Below, in pieces: positions 26,116 through 35,093 of a stretch of 64,000 nt of DNA. Position numbers and translations under genes: made by a program. This stretch comes from an uncultured Armatimonadota bacterium (GTDB lineage Bacteria; Armatimonadota; Fimbriimonadia; Fimbriimonadales; Fimbriimonadaceae): positions 62,001-126,000 of the forward strand of contig CAIYLG010000048.1 of the NCBI GenBank assembly GCA_903927025.1. Direction: 5' to 3'. The notes under the pieces were generated by a model that was given only the letters and a program-made list of their open reading frames with translations, was not told the DNA's origin and made no database searches. Every line of letters starts with the position of its first letter. The stretch's first letter is position 1.

Positions 26116-26646
26116 ATGAATGGATGCCCAAATTTTCACACCGCCGACAGAGTGGTCCTGCGTCGCCTTTCGCTTGACGATCTAGCACGCTTTCAGGGGT
26201 ATCGAACCGATCCCGAAGTTGGCAAGTATCAAGGGTGGTCTCCGTTCTCAAATGAAGAAGCCGCCAACTTCCTCAGCGAAATGAACCGCGCGGACCCGTT
26301 CCTCTCGGGCGTGTGGTTTCAACTTGGAATCGCAGATCGCCAGACAAACGACCTTATCGGCGATATTGGCGTCTGCGTGGCACAAGACGAAGAGCATGCA
26401 GAAATTGGCCTTACGCTTGACCCCGGCTCCCAGGGACAGGGCTTGGCAACTGAGGCGATCTGCGCGGCAGCGGAACTACTGTTCGCCTCAACCAAAATCG
26501 AACGGATTGTGGGAATCATAGACGCTCGAAACACTCCCTCTATCCGACTTTTGGAACGACTTGGAATGAGGCGCGTGCAGACGGTGGCCGCCATCTTCCG
26601 AGACCAACCATGTGAGGAGCACTGGTATGAACTGTTGCGGCGGTAG
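26116..26646 (+). CDS. GNAT family N-acetyltransferase (RimJ/RimL type)
   Basis: 176 residues from ATG 26116; the frame opens upstream but that part overlaps the preceding remnant. The pattern 'RVVLRRLSLDDLARFQGYRTDPEVGKYQGW' is typical of the RimJ/RimL-like acetyltransferase_3 group. The acetyl-CoA pyrophosphate loop is 'LDPGSQGQGLATEAI' (Q-x-x-G-x-A/G pattern). 'ARNTPSIRLLERLGMRR' completes motif B. It transfers an acetyl group from acetyl-CoA to an unknown amine, perhaps a protein N-terminus. Confidence 0.86.
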   Translation: MNGCPNFHTADRVVLRRLSLDDLARFQGYRTDPEVGKYQGWSPFSNEEAANFLSEMNRADPFLSGVWFQLGIADRQTNDLIGDIGVCVAQDEEHAEIGLTLDPGSQGQGLATEAICAAAELLFASTKIERIVGIIDARNTPSIRLLERLGMRRVQTVAAIFRDQPCEEHWYELLRR

Positions 26647-26701
26647 GTGGTCAAGCGCTAAGACGGCTACAATCCGCTAGATTATTCCTACGGTAAACAA
26701 A

Positions 26702-28003
26702 ATGAAGCGAAGAGTTCTCCTTGGCTGCACTGCAGTCCTTGTCGTGATCGGGCTGGCGCTGTTTGGCGCGGCAAAGCTACGCGCATTGCGAGAACACGAA
26801 GAGCTTGCTCACGAGTTGGAACTGGCCCATAAAGAAGGAATTCCCGTCACCTGGGAGGAATACGCCGCACGAATCCCCACTGCCAAACCGGAAGAAAACG
26901 CCGCTCCACTTTACAAGTCGCTGTCTAAGCTTCGCGTGAAGGGCAAAGAGGATCCGACCCAGCTTGGAATTGATCTGTATCAACATCCCGGCCCGTCAAC
27001 TATCCTGGCGGCAAAGGAAGGGCTTGGTAAGCATTCGGCGTTCGTTTCTGCCGTAGATCAGGGCGCGAAGCTGCCGAAGTGCTGGTTCAACCGCGAGTGG
27101 ACCAAGGGCCTCGCCGTCTTGATGCCGGAATATGCTGACATGAAGCTTGGCACCAAATGGATCGCCCTCAGGGGCTCCATTGCGGCCGCACAGGGAGATT
27201 CTGCGAGCGCCATCCATGATATCGACGAGGTGTTCGTCGTGGGAAGACATGCAGGAGAAGAGGGAACCCTTATTTCGATCCTCGTCAATGAGGCGATTGA
27301 TGCGATTGGGCTTCACCAACTCGCGCTGTGGGCCTTCTCTCACCGTGATCATCCCGAGTACTTGGCATCGTTCAAGGCTCACCTTAAGGATTGGCCCATG
27401 CCGAATGTGTCCTTTACCAACCGCGGGAGTTTGCTTGAGCTCACTAGCGTCTTGACCTTGTCCACAAATCCAGAGGGTCGCCGAGAACTGGGCCTTAAGG
27501 AGGAAGATGTGCCTGCGATGGAGAAGGTCATTCCTCTACTCGTCAGTCGCTCTAAGGCTGACATCAAAATTGCGAGAGGAATGCGGGAGATCTGTGGTGC
27601 CTATAGCCTTGCACCCAATGAGCGCGTCGCCAAAGTAGATGCCGCTTGGAAATCCCTGTTGCCCTCCTTAGCCGCCTACCCGACCGGTGCGGACATCTAT
27701 GAGAAGCTCAGCGGAGGGAGTGGAGATTCCAACGGCATGATTGACCATAACTTCGTGCTTGCCGATGTCATTGCGGAAGCCCATAAGCAGGGGTTCGAGG
27801 CGCTGGTCTCGATTTTGGAGCGAAGAACCTATCCTAAATCGATTCAGCTCCCCCAATTTCCATCGCCATTCGATGGCTCCCCGGCCACGGCCGAATTCGA
27901 CGGCAAGCAGATCACGATCACGGTCGCCAGCTCAGACAAAGCCATCGAGATTAAGCCGCTCAAACTTCCAAACGACAAGGAGCTTGGCCGGGCCTCCAAG
28001 TAG
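26702..28003 (+). CDS. Membrane-anchored hypothetical protein
   Basis: 433 residues. An N-terminal membrane helix (about 4-25, 'VLLGCTAVLVVIGLALFGA') anchors a large exported or periplasmic domain. The domain is mostly helical, with 'PEENAAPLYKSLSKL' and 'GSIAAAQGDSASAIHDIDEVFVVGRH' suggestive of helical-repeat packing. The C-terminal 50 residues are beta-rich ('TAEFDGKQITITVASSDKAIEIKPL'). I do not recognise a named family. It is a single gene. Confidence 0.75.
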   Translation: MKRRVLLGCTAVLVVIGLALFGAAKLRALREHEELAHELELAHKEGIPVTWEEYAARIPTAKPEENAAPLYKSLSKLRVKGKEDPTQLGIDLYQHPGPSTILAAKEGLGKHSAFVSAVDQGAKLPKCWFNREWTKGLAVLMPEYADMKLGTKWIALRGSIAAAQGDSASAIHDIDEVFVVGRHAGEEGTLISILVNEAIDAIGLHQLALWAFSHRDHPEYLASFKAHLKDWPMPNVSFTNRGSLLELTSVLTLSTNPEGRRELGLKEEDVPAMEKVIPLLVSRSKADIKIARGMREICGAYSLAPNERVAKVDAAWKSLLPSLAAYPTGADIYEKLSGGSGDSNGMIDHNFVLADVIAEAHKQGFEALVSILERRTYPKSIQLPQFPSPFDGSPATAEFDGKQITITVASSDKAIEIKPLKLPNDKELGRASK

Positions 28004-28136
28004 GACTAGGTGCGAGAGGCGCTGAGTTGACGGGGTATTCCTGCAGAAGCTCGCCGCAATGATTCTTCAGTGGGCAGGGTGAAATCACCGTCTTCCGGTA
28101 ATCCCCCGCCGAACTAGCCTAACTCCCCGTGTTCGA

Positions 28137-28373
28137 TTAGTTGCTATCGTTCGTAAATAGTAGCTTTCCTAGAATCGGCAGAGCTCCGAAGAGGGACATC
28201 GAAGCGATAATGTCACCCATCGAACAGCCCCCTTTCCGCTGATCGTGCTGAGCCGTCAGCCAGTTGGGAAACCAATCTGCCAAATGACAACAATTGAAGT
28301 GAACGAGAATGAAGAATCCTCCGACGGCCACAAGGGTGCCGCAAATGAGGATTTCCTTTGCTCGACTTGACAC
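28137..28373 (-). CDS. Small hypothetical two-helix membrane protein
   Basis: 78 residues from GTG 28373. The first helix is 'ILICGTLVAVGGFFILVHF'. A loop with cysteines and 'QHDQRKGGCSMG' follows, then a second helix ('IIASMSLFGALPILGKLLF'). Unknown family. Confidence 0.6.
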   Translation of the reverse strand: MSSRAKEILICGTLVAVGGFFILVHFNCCHLADWFPNWLTAQHDQRKGGCSMGDIIASMSLFGALPILGKLLFTNDSN

Positions 28374-28862
28374 TTCAGCAAGTTCATACGTTGGACAATC
28401 CCGCCGGGGATTCGGGCGAACACCGTTCCGTCAATGCAATCCATGAGGTTTTGCCGCTTATCGTGGGACCGCACTGCGGCCCTCGGACTTTTGAAGCGAC
28501 GAATTCAGATCCACGGGTAGGTGCTTCGTGGCAACCCGTGGCTAGCCTACGAACCCTATCTGAGGTTTTTCGGATCCGGAAGTGAACCGAATTCGGCTTC
28601 GGCCCACCGCCGCGCCTTGCGCGGTTGTGACTCGAGAGTTTGAACCTGCGGGAACCTACAACAACGGGGCTAAAACCTCTCGCTAAAAGCGGGCTAACTG
28701 CCCGCGCTCCCATCGGCCTGACTGCAACGTAGGTCCATTTCGATCCCAAAGGCTCAAATTGGATGGCATGGGGTGAGGAATCATGGGCCCTCATCCCTCA
28801 CTGAAGGAGAGAGACGATGCTTCCGAAAGCTCGGCTATTCGGAAGCATTTGGGCTTGTCAGT
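28374..28862. other. Gene-free repeat-like stretch
   Basis: No convincing gene in about 490 bases. Noted: a GCGGGC-TAACT-GCCCGC hairpin (28689-28705) and an 11-bp perfect stem ATGCTTCCGAA/TTCGGAAGCAT (28817-28848) just past the 3' end of the next gene. The second may stop or protect that transcript, though it has no T-run. Confidence 0.4.
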
Positions 28863-29255
28863 TCAGTCCTTTCGATTGAACTGATGGTACTGCTGGCCGC
28901 CTCTATACACGGTCTTGCGAACGTAGGTGTGACCCTCATGCTGAAATGACGTGTGCCGATCCAACTCGGCTCGTGCCTGCCTGCCGCTATCGCGACTTCG
29001 GCTATCGCTCTGCGCGCGACTGCTTGAATAGAGCGCTCCTGCGATACCGGCGATAGCCAGGGTTTTGTTGTGAGTCAGCAATCCGATTGCGCCAACCACT
29101 CCGCCTGCCACAGCTCGATTCTTCCATTGGTTAGAAGACTGCGACCGACGCTGGCTGCCACCTCGCATTTGCGCGTTCGCAGTCAGAGGTGCAGCGGTGA
29201 ATCCCACAACGGCGCAAAATGCAGCGGCCGTTGAGGCGAATTGTTTTAGGTTCAT
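28863..29255 (-). CDS. Secreted glycine-rich small protein
   Basis: 130 residues from ATG 29255, where a signal peptide begins ('FASTAAAFCAVVGFTAAPLTANA'); the frame extends to 29390, but the extra residues look non-coding. The mature part has a basic, Ser/Gln-rich start, a short hydrophobic Gly/Ala hairpin ('AVAGGVVGAIGLLTHNKTLAIAGIAGALY') and a Tyr/Gln/His-rich end ('TYVRKTVYRGGQQYHQF'). The middle resembles glycine-zipper segments. It is probably envelope-associated. Confidence 0.65.
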   Translation of the reverse strand: MNLKQFASTAAAFCAVVGFTAAPLTANAQMRGGSQRRSQSSNQWKNRAVAGGVVGAIGLLTHNKTLAIAGIAGALYSSSRAQSDSRSRDSGRQARAELDRHTSFQHEGHTYVRKTVYRGGQQYHQFNRKD

Positions 29256-29401
29256 GGTTTGTTTCCATGTCCTCAGACCCGTAAGAGGGCAAGATGTTCG
29301 GGCTTCTAGAAAATCTTCTGGATTCTCCGACGAATCCTGGTCAAGCCAGTTATCAGGCTGGACCGATCCACGTGTGAATCTATCTTTCAAATGTCTGATT
29401 T

Positions 29402-29923
29402 CTAGCTTCCAAGCTTGCTGAGAGATTCGGCCCAGGCGGTGAAGCGTCCGGACGGGTTCCGGTCCACATATTCGGCAAATAGCGCGGCACTCTCTTCACG
29501 CAGAATGCCGCCTTCGATTGCAGGGACTCGATAGCCGGGAAAGTCTTCTTCCTTCCGCTCCCACGTTTGGACCAAAACGGTGGCTCCATCGCTCGGGGAT
29601 TCAAGCCCGAACACCACGCGGCCAATAAAGAAAGACATCGCCGCCCCTAGGCACATAAGGCAGGGCTCAAGGGTGACGTATAAAACTGCGTCCCTCCGCC
29701 GACCAGGAAACGGATCCAACCGGTCGGCCTCCTCCAGCGCAAGCAGGTCGGCGTGGACGAGGAAGCGACGCTGGGCGACTTCCTGGGTGTAGGCAGAGGC
29801 AATCACTTTGCCATCCAAGATCACCACGGCACCAATTGGCAGTTCACCCCGCTCCATCCCTTCTCGTGCAACGGCCAATGCCATCCGCATGATCTCCGTC
29901 GTCTCGTCCTTCATCGGGTTCAT
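29402..29923 (-). CDS. CMP/dCMP-type nucleoside deaminase, HAD variant
   Basis: About 173 residues from ATG 29923 (ATG 29914 and a longer frame to 29974 are alternatives). This is a cytidine-deaminase-fold enzyme: 'PIGAVVILDGKVIA', 'LVHADLLALEEAD', then 'LYVTLEPCLMCLGAAM' with the zinc-binding PCxxC. The canonical catalytic HAE is HAD here. From memory, actinobacterial nucleoside deaminases share 'HADLLAL' and 'LESPSDGA', both present, so this is a subfamily trait rather than a lesion. The substrate is unclear; tRNA adenosine deamination seems less likely. Confidence 0.83.
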   Translation of the reverse strand: MNPMKDETTEIMRMALAVAREGMERGELPIGAVVILDGKVIASAYTQEVAQRRFLVHADLLALEEADRLDPFPGRRRDAVLYVTLEPCLMCLGAAMSFFIGRVVFGLESPSDGATVLVQTWERKEEDFPGYRVPAIEGGILREESAALFAEYVDRNPSGRFTAWAESLSKLGS

Positions 29924-30122
29924 TCTGGACGCCCCGCGCAATGGAGTCCAGCTTCTAGCCGGGTTGTGCGGCAACAGCCCACTGATTCCTCAGATGCTTT
30001 CGTAAGTTTATGGTTTGAGCGCTCATCGTGTAGGTGCTGCGAATGCCGAGAAACTCAAGTGGTCGGACGTCGCAAAGTTTTCAAGTCCCCGGTGAATGAA
30101 TCAGCTACTTTACAATGCAGTG

Positions 30123-30548
30123 ATGAAGCTCCCTTCCGGACTGCAATTTGCGGTTGTGCTTGTGCTTGTCGGGTGTGCCCGTGAGTCAACCGTTATCGGT
30201 AAATGGCAGCTGCAAAAAGGTGCTTCAGATCCGAATTCGGTTGGACAGGACCCCAACCTGGCCAAGAGACTTTATCAGTCTGCCACCTACCCATACGAGT
30301 TCAAAGCTGACGGCACCTTTTCGGGACCGATTGGCAACAGCGGTACCTACACAGTGAGCAGCCACACCGTCACCATGATCTCTACTTCGCTGAAAGTTGG
30401 GGCGGTGATCACGAAGCTTGACAATGTACGACAGACCGCTGACCTGAGCGGAGACGGCAAAACCCTGACAGCCCACTCCATTCAAATCAAGGGGTTCTTT
30501 TATGGCACCGAAGATGTTCCCCTTGAGCGAGTCGATTCGTTCCGATAG
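30123..30548 (+). CDS. Small lipocalin-like lipoprotein
   Basis: 141 residues from ATG 30123. A signal ends in 'VLVLVGC' (lipobox Cys about residue 18). The mature part begins 'STVIGKWQLQKG' and continues as amphipathic strands ('YPYEFKADGTFSGPIGNSGTYTVSSHTVTMIS'). This is the GxW-start, small-barrel layout seen in bacterial lipocalin-like lipoproteins. Ligand unknown. No strong ribosome binding site. It resembles the broken gene at 25571. Confidence 0.65.
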   Translation: MKLPSGLQFAVVLVLVGCARESTVIGKWQLQKGASDPNSVGQDPNLAKRLYQSATYPYEFKADGTFSGPIGNSGTYTVSSHTVTMISTSLKVGAVITKLDNVRQTADLSGDGKTLTAHSIQIKGFFYGTEDVPLERVDSFR

Positions 30549-30616
30549 CTCGACTTGAGCTTCCTAACCAGACTTAAGCAAGGAAACTTAATGGCGACCT
30601 AAGCGTCAGATGGAGC

Positions 30617-31183
30617 GTGACAACCCTTTCGTGGACCTGCGTCTCTATTGCCTCGATCTGGATGGCTGGAACCACTCCCGCAGACTCGCCCAAGGATGCT
30701 TGGCTGATACGTCCCGGTCGCAGCATTGGCACCACGTTCTTGGGAGAGCAGCAGTTAATGGTGTTTGCCAAGTTCGGGATGCAGAGCGCAAAGGCTGGCC
30801 ACGAGGGTGACACCGCGATGGGTCACAGCTGGATCGTTTGGTCTGGAAAGTCTGGACACGAAATCGACGTGTACACCGTGCGCGGACCACATGATTCCAG
30901 CGCCCACCCCGAGCAGTTTGTGCGCCAGATTCGCATTGAATCACCATCCTTTCACACTGCGGGTGGGCTCAGGGTCGGCGCACCGCTGGAATCGATAGGT
31001 CAAGGACTGACAGAGGCAAAGATCCCCTCGAAGACAATTAGGTTGTTCGACAATCGCAAAACCGGCATTGCGTTTGAGATGAGGCTAAACGCCAAGGGTC
31101 GTTGGCGCTGCTTCGCCATCCTCGTGCATCCGAAAGGCAGAGGCGTTCTAGAGGAGTATCTGCAGTACCAAGCCTACGAATAG
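30617..31183 (+). CDS. Hypothetical secreted protein
   Basis: 188 residues from GTG 30617, with GGAG six bases upstream. The first 20 residues could be a weak signal ('LSWTCVSIASIWMAGTTPA'). The remainder contains 'GRSIGTTFLGEQQLMVFAKFG', 'IDVYTVRGPHDSS' and 'IRIESPSFHTAGGLRVGAPLESI', resembling proteins that compute sequence-spaced beta repeats near an acylated or peptide surface. No family recognised. Codon use and the absence of stops make it a believable gene. Confidence 0.6.
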   Translation: MTTLSWTCVSIASIWMAGTTPADSPKDAWLIRPGRSIGTTFLGEQQLMVFAKFGMQSAKAGHEGDTAMGHSWIVWSGKSGHEIDVYTVRGPHDSSAHPEQFVRQIRIESPSFHTAGGLRVGAPLESIGQGLTEAKIPSKTIRLFDNRKTGIAFEMRLNAKGRWRCFAILVHPKGRGVLEEYLQYQAYE

Positions 31184-31286
31184 CTCTGCATTTCGAAAGA
31201 AGCCTGGTCCGATTAAGCCTAGCCTAAAGTGTTGGACCGATTTGCAATTTGGGATTTGGCGAGATCGCCAATATAATTTTGTCGAG

Positions 31287-31766
31287 ATGCAGGAAGTCAA
31301 TCCAAAATCGGTAAGCCCTCGAATGGGGCCAGAACCATTTTTGACTGTGATCAAGGTAGCCGGCTTCACGACGATCTTCACATTTGCTACCGTCGATTGG
31401 ATCTTTTCTCTCCAAGCACCGAATTTCCAACGATGGCGAACTATTCGGACGGAGTTCGCCTTTATTCCACCAAGTCACTGCTGCTTGCCCGTCGCGATCA
31501 TCCTTATTGCCAGCGTGATTGCGTTGCGTGAGAGGAAATGGCACTTGCCCCTTACGGCAGGCGCACTCATCCTACCAACCACTTTGGGTGGCTTCGCCTA
31601 TTTAGGGCCGGGCTACCTTTACACGGCCGTTCAGCCCCTCGTGCATTTGGGCTACGCGATGCTGGCATTTGCACTTCTGATGAACTTTGCAATCGTGATT
31701 TACTGGATTGAGAAATCCAACAGGCGAAGCGCTTCGATCGTGCCTCCGCCAAGAGTCAGCTACTGA
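31287..31766 (+). CDS. Hypothetical membrane protein, four helices
   Basis: 159 residues from ATG 31287 (the frame opens at 31242). Hydrophobic segments lie at about 23-40, 68-88, 95-115 and 122-145, separated by 'RERKWHL' and 'LGPGYLYTAVQPLVHLG'. It ends in a basic, proline-containing tail. Unknown family. Its last seven bases overlap the convergent LamG lipoprotein gene. Confidence 0.6.
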   Translation: MQEVNPKSVSPRMGPEPFLTVIKVAGFTTIFTFATVDWIFSLQAPNFQRWRTIRTEFAFIPPSHCCLPVAIILIASVIALRERKWHLPLTAGALILPTTLGGFAYLGPGYLYTAVQPLVHLGYAMLAFALLMNFAIVIYWIEKSNRRSASIVPPPRVSY

Positions 31767-32536
31767 TAGCGAGGGGCGGTCAGGTTGTAAAGCGCCTGCA
31801 CTTCACCAGCGGATAACGGCCGGTTATAGATTCGCACATCGGAGATGGAACCATTCCAGCCCATGTTATAAAAGTCGTTCGGAAAGTTGTTGTTGGTTCC
31901 GATCCCGATTCCAGGATTCTGGGTTGGGTCGAGGGGAACAACGGGTGTGAGCCCTGGGACCTGAAGCGCCTCGATATCCAGTTTGCCATTGACATACAGG
32001 CTCTCAACCCCCGCCGCTGCGTTATAGGTACCTGTGACGAAAACCCACTTATTGAGCGGGAACTGGGCGGTCGCATTGATCCCCAGACCTCGGGTCGCGC
32101 TGGAGGTAGCGAACTGCAGAGTTCCGTTCGGATCCACCTGTAGGTAGAAAGGATCGAGTCCATTTCGATCATCTCCACAGAAGATAATAGTCGACCAAAG
32201 TTCGGATGGATCAACGAACGCAGTGAGCTTTGCCCAGGCGCTGATGGAGTAGGAACCTTGAAACATCATGTCCCCAGCCGCTGGCAGATTGATTCCAGTG
32301 GTGGTGCCGTTGAACACAATTCCCTGCCCCGGAGCGGCGTTGTACGAAACCGGTCCGATCGGTGTGGTGCTTAGGTTTCCGGCCGAATCACTGGCATCGC
32401 CGGCGAACTTCCACCAATGAATCAATCCCTTCGTGAGTGCATTCGAGGGGGTCGACGAACCACCGCCACCGCATCCAAGCAAGGCGACCGAAAGCGCAGC
32501 TAGGAGGGCAAGCTTCGATTGGGTCCGTCTAACCAT
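31760..32536 (-). CDS. LamG-domain (concanavalin-like) lipoprotein
   Basis: 258 residues. A lipobox 'SVALLGC' precedes a GGGG spacer; the Cys (about residue 22) is the lipidation site. From about residue 40 there is a LamG/jelly-roll domain: 'LIHWWKFAGDASDSAGN', 'GIVFNGTTTGINLPA', 'YSISAWAKL', 'NKWVFVTGTYN...ESLYVNGKL', and the end 'NGSISDVRIYNRPLSAGEVQALYN', the standard LamG signature. It is probably a surface-exposed carbohydrate- or polymer-binding protein. Confidence 0.85.
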   Translation of the reverse strand: MVRRTQSKLALLAALSVALLGCGGGGSSTPSNALTKGLIHWWKFAGDASDSAGNLSTTPIGPVSYNAAPGQGIVFNGTTTGINLPAAGDMMFQGSYSISAWAKLTAFVDPSELWSTIIFCGDDRNGLDPFYLQVDPNGTLQFATSSATRGLGINATAQFPLNKWVFVTGTYNAAAGVESLYVNGKLDIEALQVPGLTPVVPLDPTQNPGIGIGTNNNFPNDFYNMGWNGSISDVRIYNRPLSAGEVQALYNLTAPRYQ

Positions 32537-32623
32537 GCTGGGAGGTTACCAGTGTTGCCTTGGACGGGATCGCCCAGGTATGGCGCCCAGGATATCGTTC
32601 CTATAGGTGCAACCGTTCCAATC

Positions 32624-33118
32624 CTAGGAGCCTCGTTCACGCAAGTTCTTGATTGCTTCAAGTTGCCGAATGTGATCAAGATCTTTGGGCCGATGGGCGG
32701 CTCGCTTCATCGCTATTAAGTCGTCGATGCACGCCACTGAAATTTCCATTTCACCGAGTTGTCGCAACTCCGCGCGACTCCAAAGTGCTTCAAACGATTC
32801 AACTCCGGGCTGGATCAGCAGCAAGTCCACGTGCCCCGCATCGGTCACGAGCTCAAGTACAGCGCCGAGGAAGCTTCGTCTATCCCAGACGAACGACTCA
32901 GGAGTCCCAACTTGAGGAGGAAACGGATGAAAAGGCGCCAGGGCACGGAGTATTGCATCCACATTTTCGCTATCCGTCGCCACAGCGAAATCGACGTCGA
33001 AAGTTACGGTCGTCGCTCCATAGAAGACAAGTGCAAGACCACCGACGACAACAAACCTAACCTTCTCGTTCGTTAGGGCGGTCAATAAACTGTGGAATTC
33101 CGGCACGTTCTGTCGCAC
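32624..33118 (-). CDS. Nucleotidyltransferase-fold protein (AbiEii/MNT-like)
   Basis: 164 residues. The start of a minimal nucleotidyltransferase domain is visible: 'RFVVVGGLALVFYGATTVTFDVDFAVA', with the GG and the paired Asp of the metal site (D-x-D). Further on, 'GHVDLLLIQPG' and 'CIDDLIAMKRAAHRPKDLDHIRQLEAI' match the C-terminal part of the AbiEii/DUF6036-like group. It is encoded after, and overlapping, a 69-residue partner (33057-33266). Such two-gene units can be toxin-antitoxin or tRNA-modifying pairs; function here is inferred. Confidence 0.78.
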   Translation of the reverse strand: MRQNVPEFHSLLTALTNEKVRFVVVGGLALVFYGATTVTFDVDFAVATDSENVDAILRALAPFHPFPPQVGTPESFVWDRRSFLGAVLELVTDAGHVDLLLIQPGVESFEALWSRAELRQLGEMEISVACIDDLIAMKRAAHRPKDLDHIRQLEAIKNLRERGS

Positions 33119-33266
33119 GCATACACTCTAGTACAAACCGAGCTGCGCGCTGGTGTTGGGCGAGGCGTTCCTCATCGGTGAGGGTCAGATTGTAACGCAG
33201 CCGAGCCAAATCGATCCCAGCGGAATCCTGCTCTCCCCACAGTTCGGTCTCGCTCTCACTGCCCAT
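33057..33266 (-). CDS. Small partner of the nucleotidyltransferase
   Basis: 69 residues from ATG 33266. Acidic N-terminus, then a helical body ('LARLRYNLTLTDEERLAQHQRAARFVLECMRA'). Its 3' end overlaps the next gene by 62 bases. The pattern 'RLRYNLTLTDEERL..H' recurs from memory in small proteins next to nucleotidyltransferases. The antitoxin role is a guess. Confidence 0.6.
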   Translation of the reverse strand: MGSESETELWGEQDSAGIDLARLRYNLTLTDEERLAQHQRAARFVLECMRATERAGIPQFIDRPNEREG

Positions 33267-33393
33267 CAATCAAATTATACGGTGAGAATGCCATCAGCCA
33301 AAGGATCCTCACTGGGTCTCGGAGTAGCTCGAGTCGATTTTCAGCTCCTTACTCTTGCGTCAGTCCGTCCTCACCGAAAGGCGGTCTCAACTC

Positions 33394-33774
33394 ATGGCAA
33401 AGCACTTAACCGAAGAATACAAAAAGATTCAAACAATTCAGGACATTGCGGCAAACAAGATCACGGCGTTCTCCGGAAGCATGATGTTCGTTTACCTTCA
33501 CGCGATCATCTTTGCAGTTTGGATCTTCGTCAACCTGTATCAGGACAAGAAGGGATTTGATCCATTTCCATTCGGCCTGCTAACGCTCATCGTCAGCCTG
33601 GAGGCGATCTTCCTATCCACCTTTGTGATGCTCTCGCAGAATATTGAAGCCAAACAGGCTGACTTGCGAGCGCAAATGGACTATGAAGTCAATGTAAAGG
33701 CAGAGAAGGAGGTCGAAGAAATCAAGGCGATGCTGACCGAAATCCGTAACCACCAATTGAACCTGGGCGGCTAG
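33394..33774 (+). CDS. DUF1003-family membrane protein
   Basis: 126 residues from ATG 33394, with AAGG upstream. The sequence matches DUF1003 landmarks: 'IQDIAANKITAFSGSMMFVYLHAIIFAVWI', 'DPFPFGLLTLIVSLEAIFLSTFVMLSQN', and the cytoplasmic 'AKQADLRAQMDYEVNVKAEKEVEEI'. Two membrane helices and a C-terminal coiled-coil segment. Function of the family is unknown. Confidence 0.88.
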   Translation: MAKHLTEEYKKIQTIQDIAANKITAFSGSMMFVYLHAIIFAVWIFVNLYQDKKGFDPFPFGLLTLIVSLEAIFLSTFVMLSQNIEAKQADLRAQMDYEVNVKAEKEVEEIKAMLTEIRNHQLNLGG

Positions 33775-33940
33775 GCAGCAATCCCATTTTTCAACCTCGA
33801 GTCTGACGACGTGAGTTCCCTACCATCAGGCTCACTTCCTAAATGGCGAACCTGTTGACGTAGTTTTCACCAGCAAATAAACTTGGGGTGATGGTCGAAA
33901 CCAATATAAAGGGGCTGGCAAAGCGCCTGACTTCGTAGCC

Positions 33941-34945
33941 ATGAAGTTCTGCATGGGCTACGGGTTCAGCCATCAGCGGGCCCTTTCGGAAGATGAAAGA
34001 GGGTTGCTGGAACGCCGCCTCAATCAGACGCGCATCCGCAGAATTGTCACATTGGTGCTGGCTTGGATCGTCCCATTTTCATTCGTACCCCTCTACGCGG
34101 CTTGTGAGTCATTCCTGCCAGCACATGCCGTGGAGACATGGGCTGGCGTGACTTTCATGGTAGGGATGCTCATTGCACCAAGTTGGGCAATTCTAGTGGT
34201 TAGAGACGCGAAGCGCCGCTATCGATTGGTCAAAGCTTCAACGGAAGCTAACGTAGTAGATGTCTACATTTGGCCCAAATGGCAGGACCACGATCCTTAC
34301 TTCCCAATTGACCTTGAGGGGGTCGCCGAATTTCAAGGCGAACTGATGCGAATCCCAGAGACGGGACTCCTCCTCAACGGTCTTATGATGGCAAAGCCTA
34401 AGTTCATCCAGGCGAATGCCGACAGCGTTGCCCCCCAACCCATGCCTCCGCCGCAGATTGCACCTCCACGGATACCGATCGCGCCGATTGAACTCACGTC
34501 TGGACGGTCAGCTTTAGAAGATGCTCCGCAGCCTGACATGGACATCCCGCCTATGGGCATCGTTGGAGAGCGCATGCTGAGTGCCCCGGAAATTGAGGAG
34601 CTGAAGATGTTTATGCACCGAATCTCATCACCCAAATGGTGGGCATACGCCCTCGCGATCTACCTAACTGTGGGAAGCTTGGCGTTTTTTTGGATTCCCC
34701 ATTCTTTGTTCAATGTGATCAGGAGCGCGGTCCATTTTACTGGTCTAGTAGGGATCCTGATTTATCTTGTTCGCGCATACAGGGATCGAAAGAATTTCAG
34801 GTTGGACTTAATCCAAGGTGTTGTTGAGGAATTGATCTACCAAGAGCATAAACTTGAGATGTTGCCGAATACAGGATATGTGTGGACAAGCGGCGGTCTC
34901 CCGTCACACCATCGACGATTTGGGGCCACCCCTGAGCAGCTCTAG
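33941..34945 (+). CDS. Hypothetical multi-helix membrane protein
   Basis: 334 residues. Two hydrophobic segments near the N-terminus (about 35-55 and 65-85), a middle soluble stretch rich in Pro ('PMPPPQIAPPRIPIAPIE', about 165-190), and two more helices (about 233-255 and 262-280). It ends with a soluble domain ('VEELIYQEHKLEMLPNTGYVW'). No family recognised. Confidence 0.6.
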   Translation: MKFCMGYGFSHQRALSEDERGLLERRLNQTRIRRIVTLVLAWIVPFSFVPLYAACESFLPAHAVETWAGVTFMVGMLIAPSWAILVVRDAKRRYRLVKASTEANVVDVYIWPKWQDHDPYFPIDLEGVAEFQGELMRIPETGLLLNGLMMAKPKFIQANADSVAPQPMPPPQIAPPRIPIAPIELTSGRSALEDAPQPDMDIPPMGIVGERMLSAPEIEELKMFMHRISSPKWWAYALAIYLTVGSLAFFWIPHSLFNVIRSAVHFTGLVGILIYLVRAYRDRKNFRLDLIQGVVEELIYQEHKLEMLPNTGYVWTSGGLPSHHRRFGATPEQL

Positions 34946-35093
34946 CTTCGTTCGCCGGTAGACATCCACAGTCCAACTTTGCCCTTGCACAACCTGACTC
35001 GGGCCGAGCCCAGGTAAGTAAACTCTCAGGTAACGCATCCGCTTCCTTTTTCATCATATTTAGAGCGCCGGGTGCGCGTATTCGAGTTCACAC

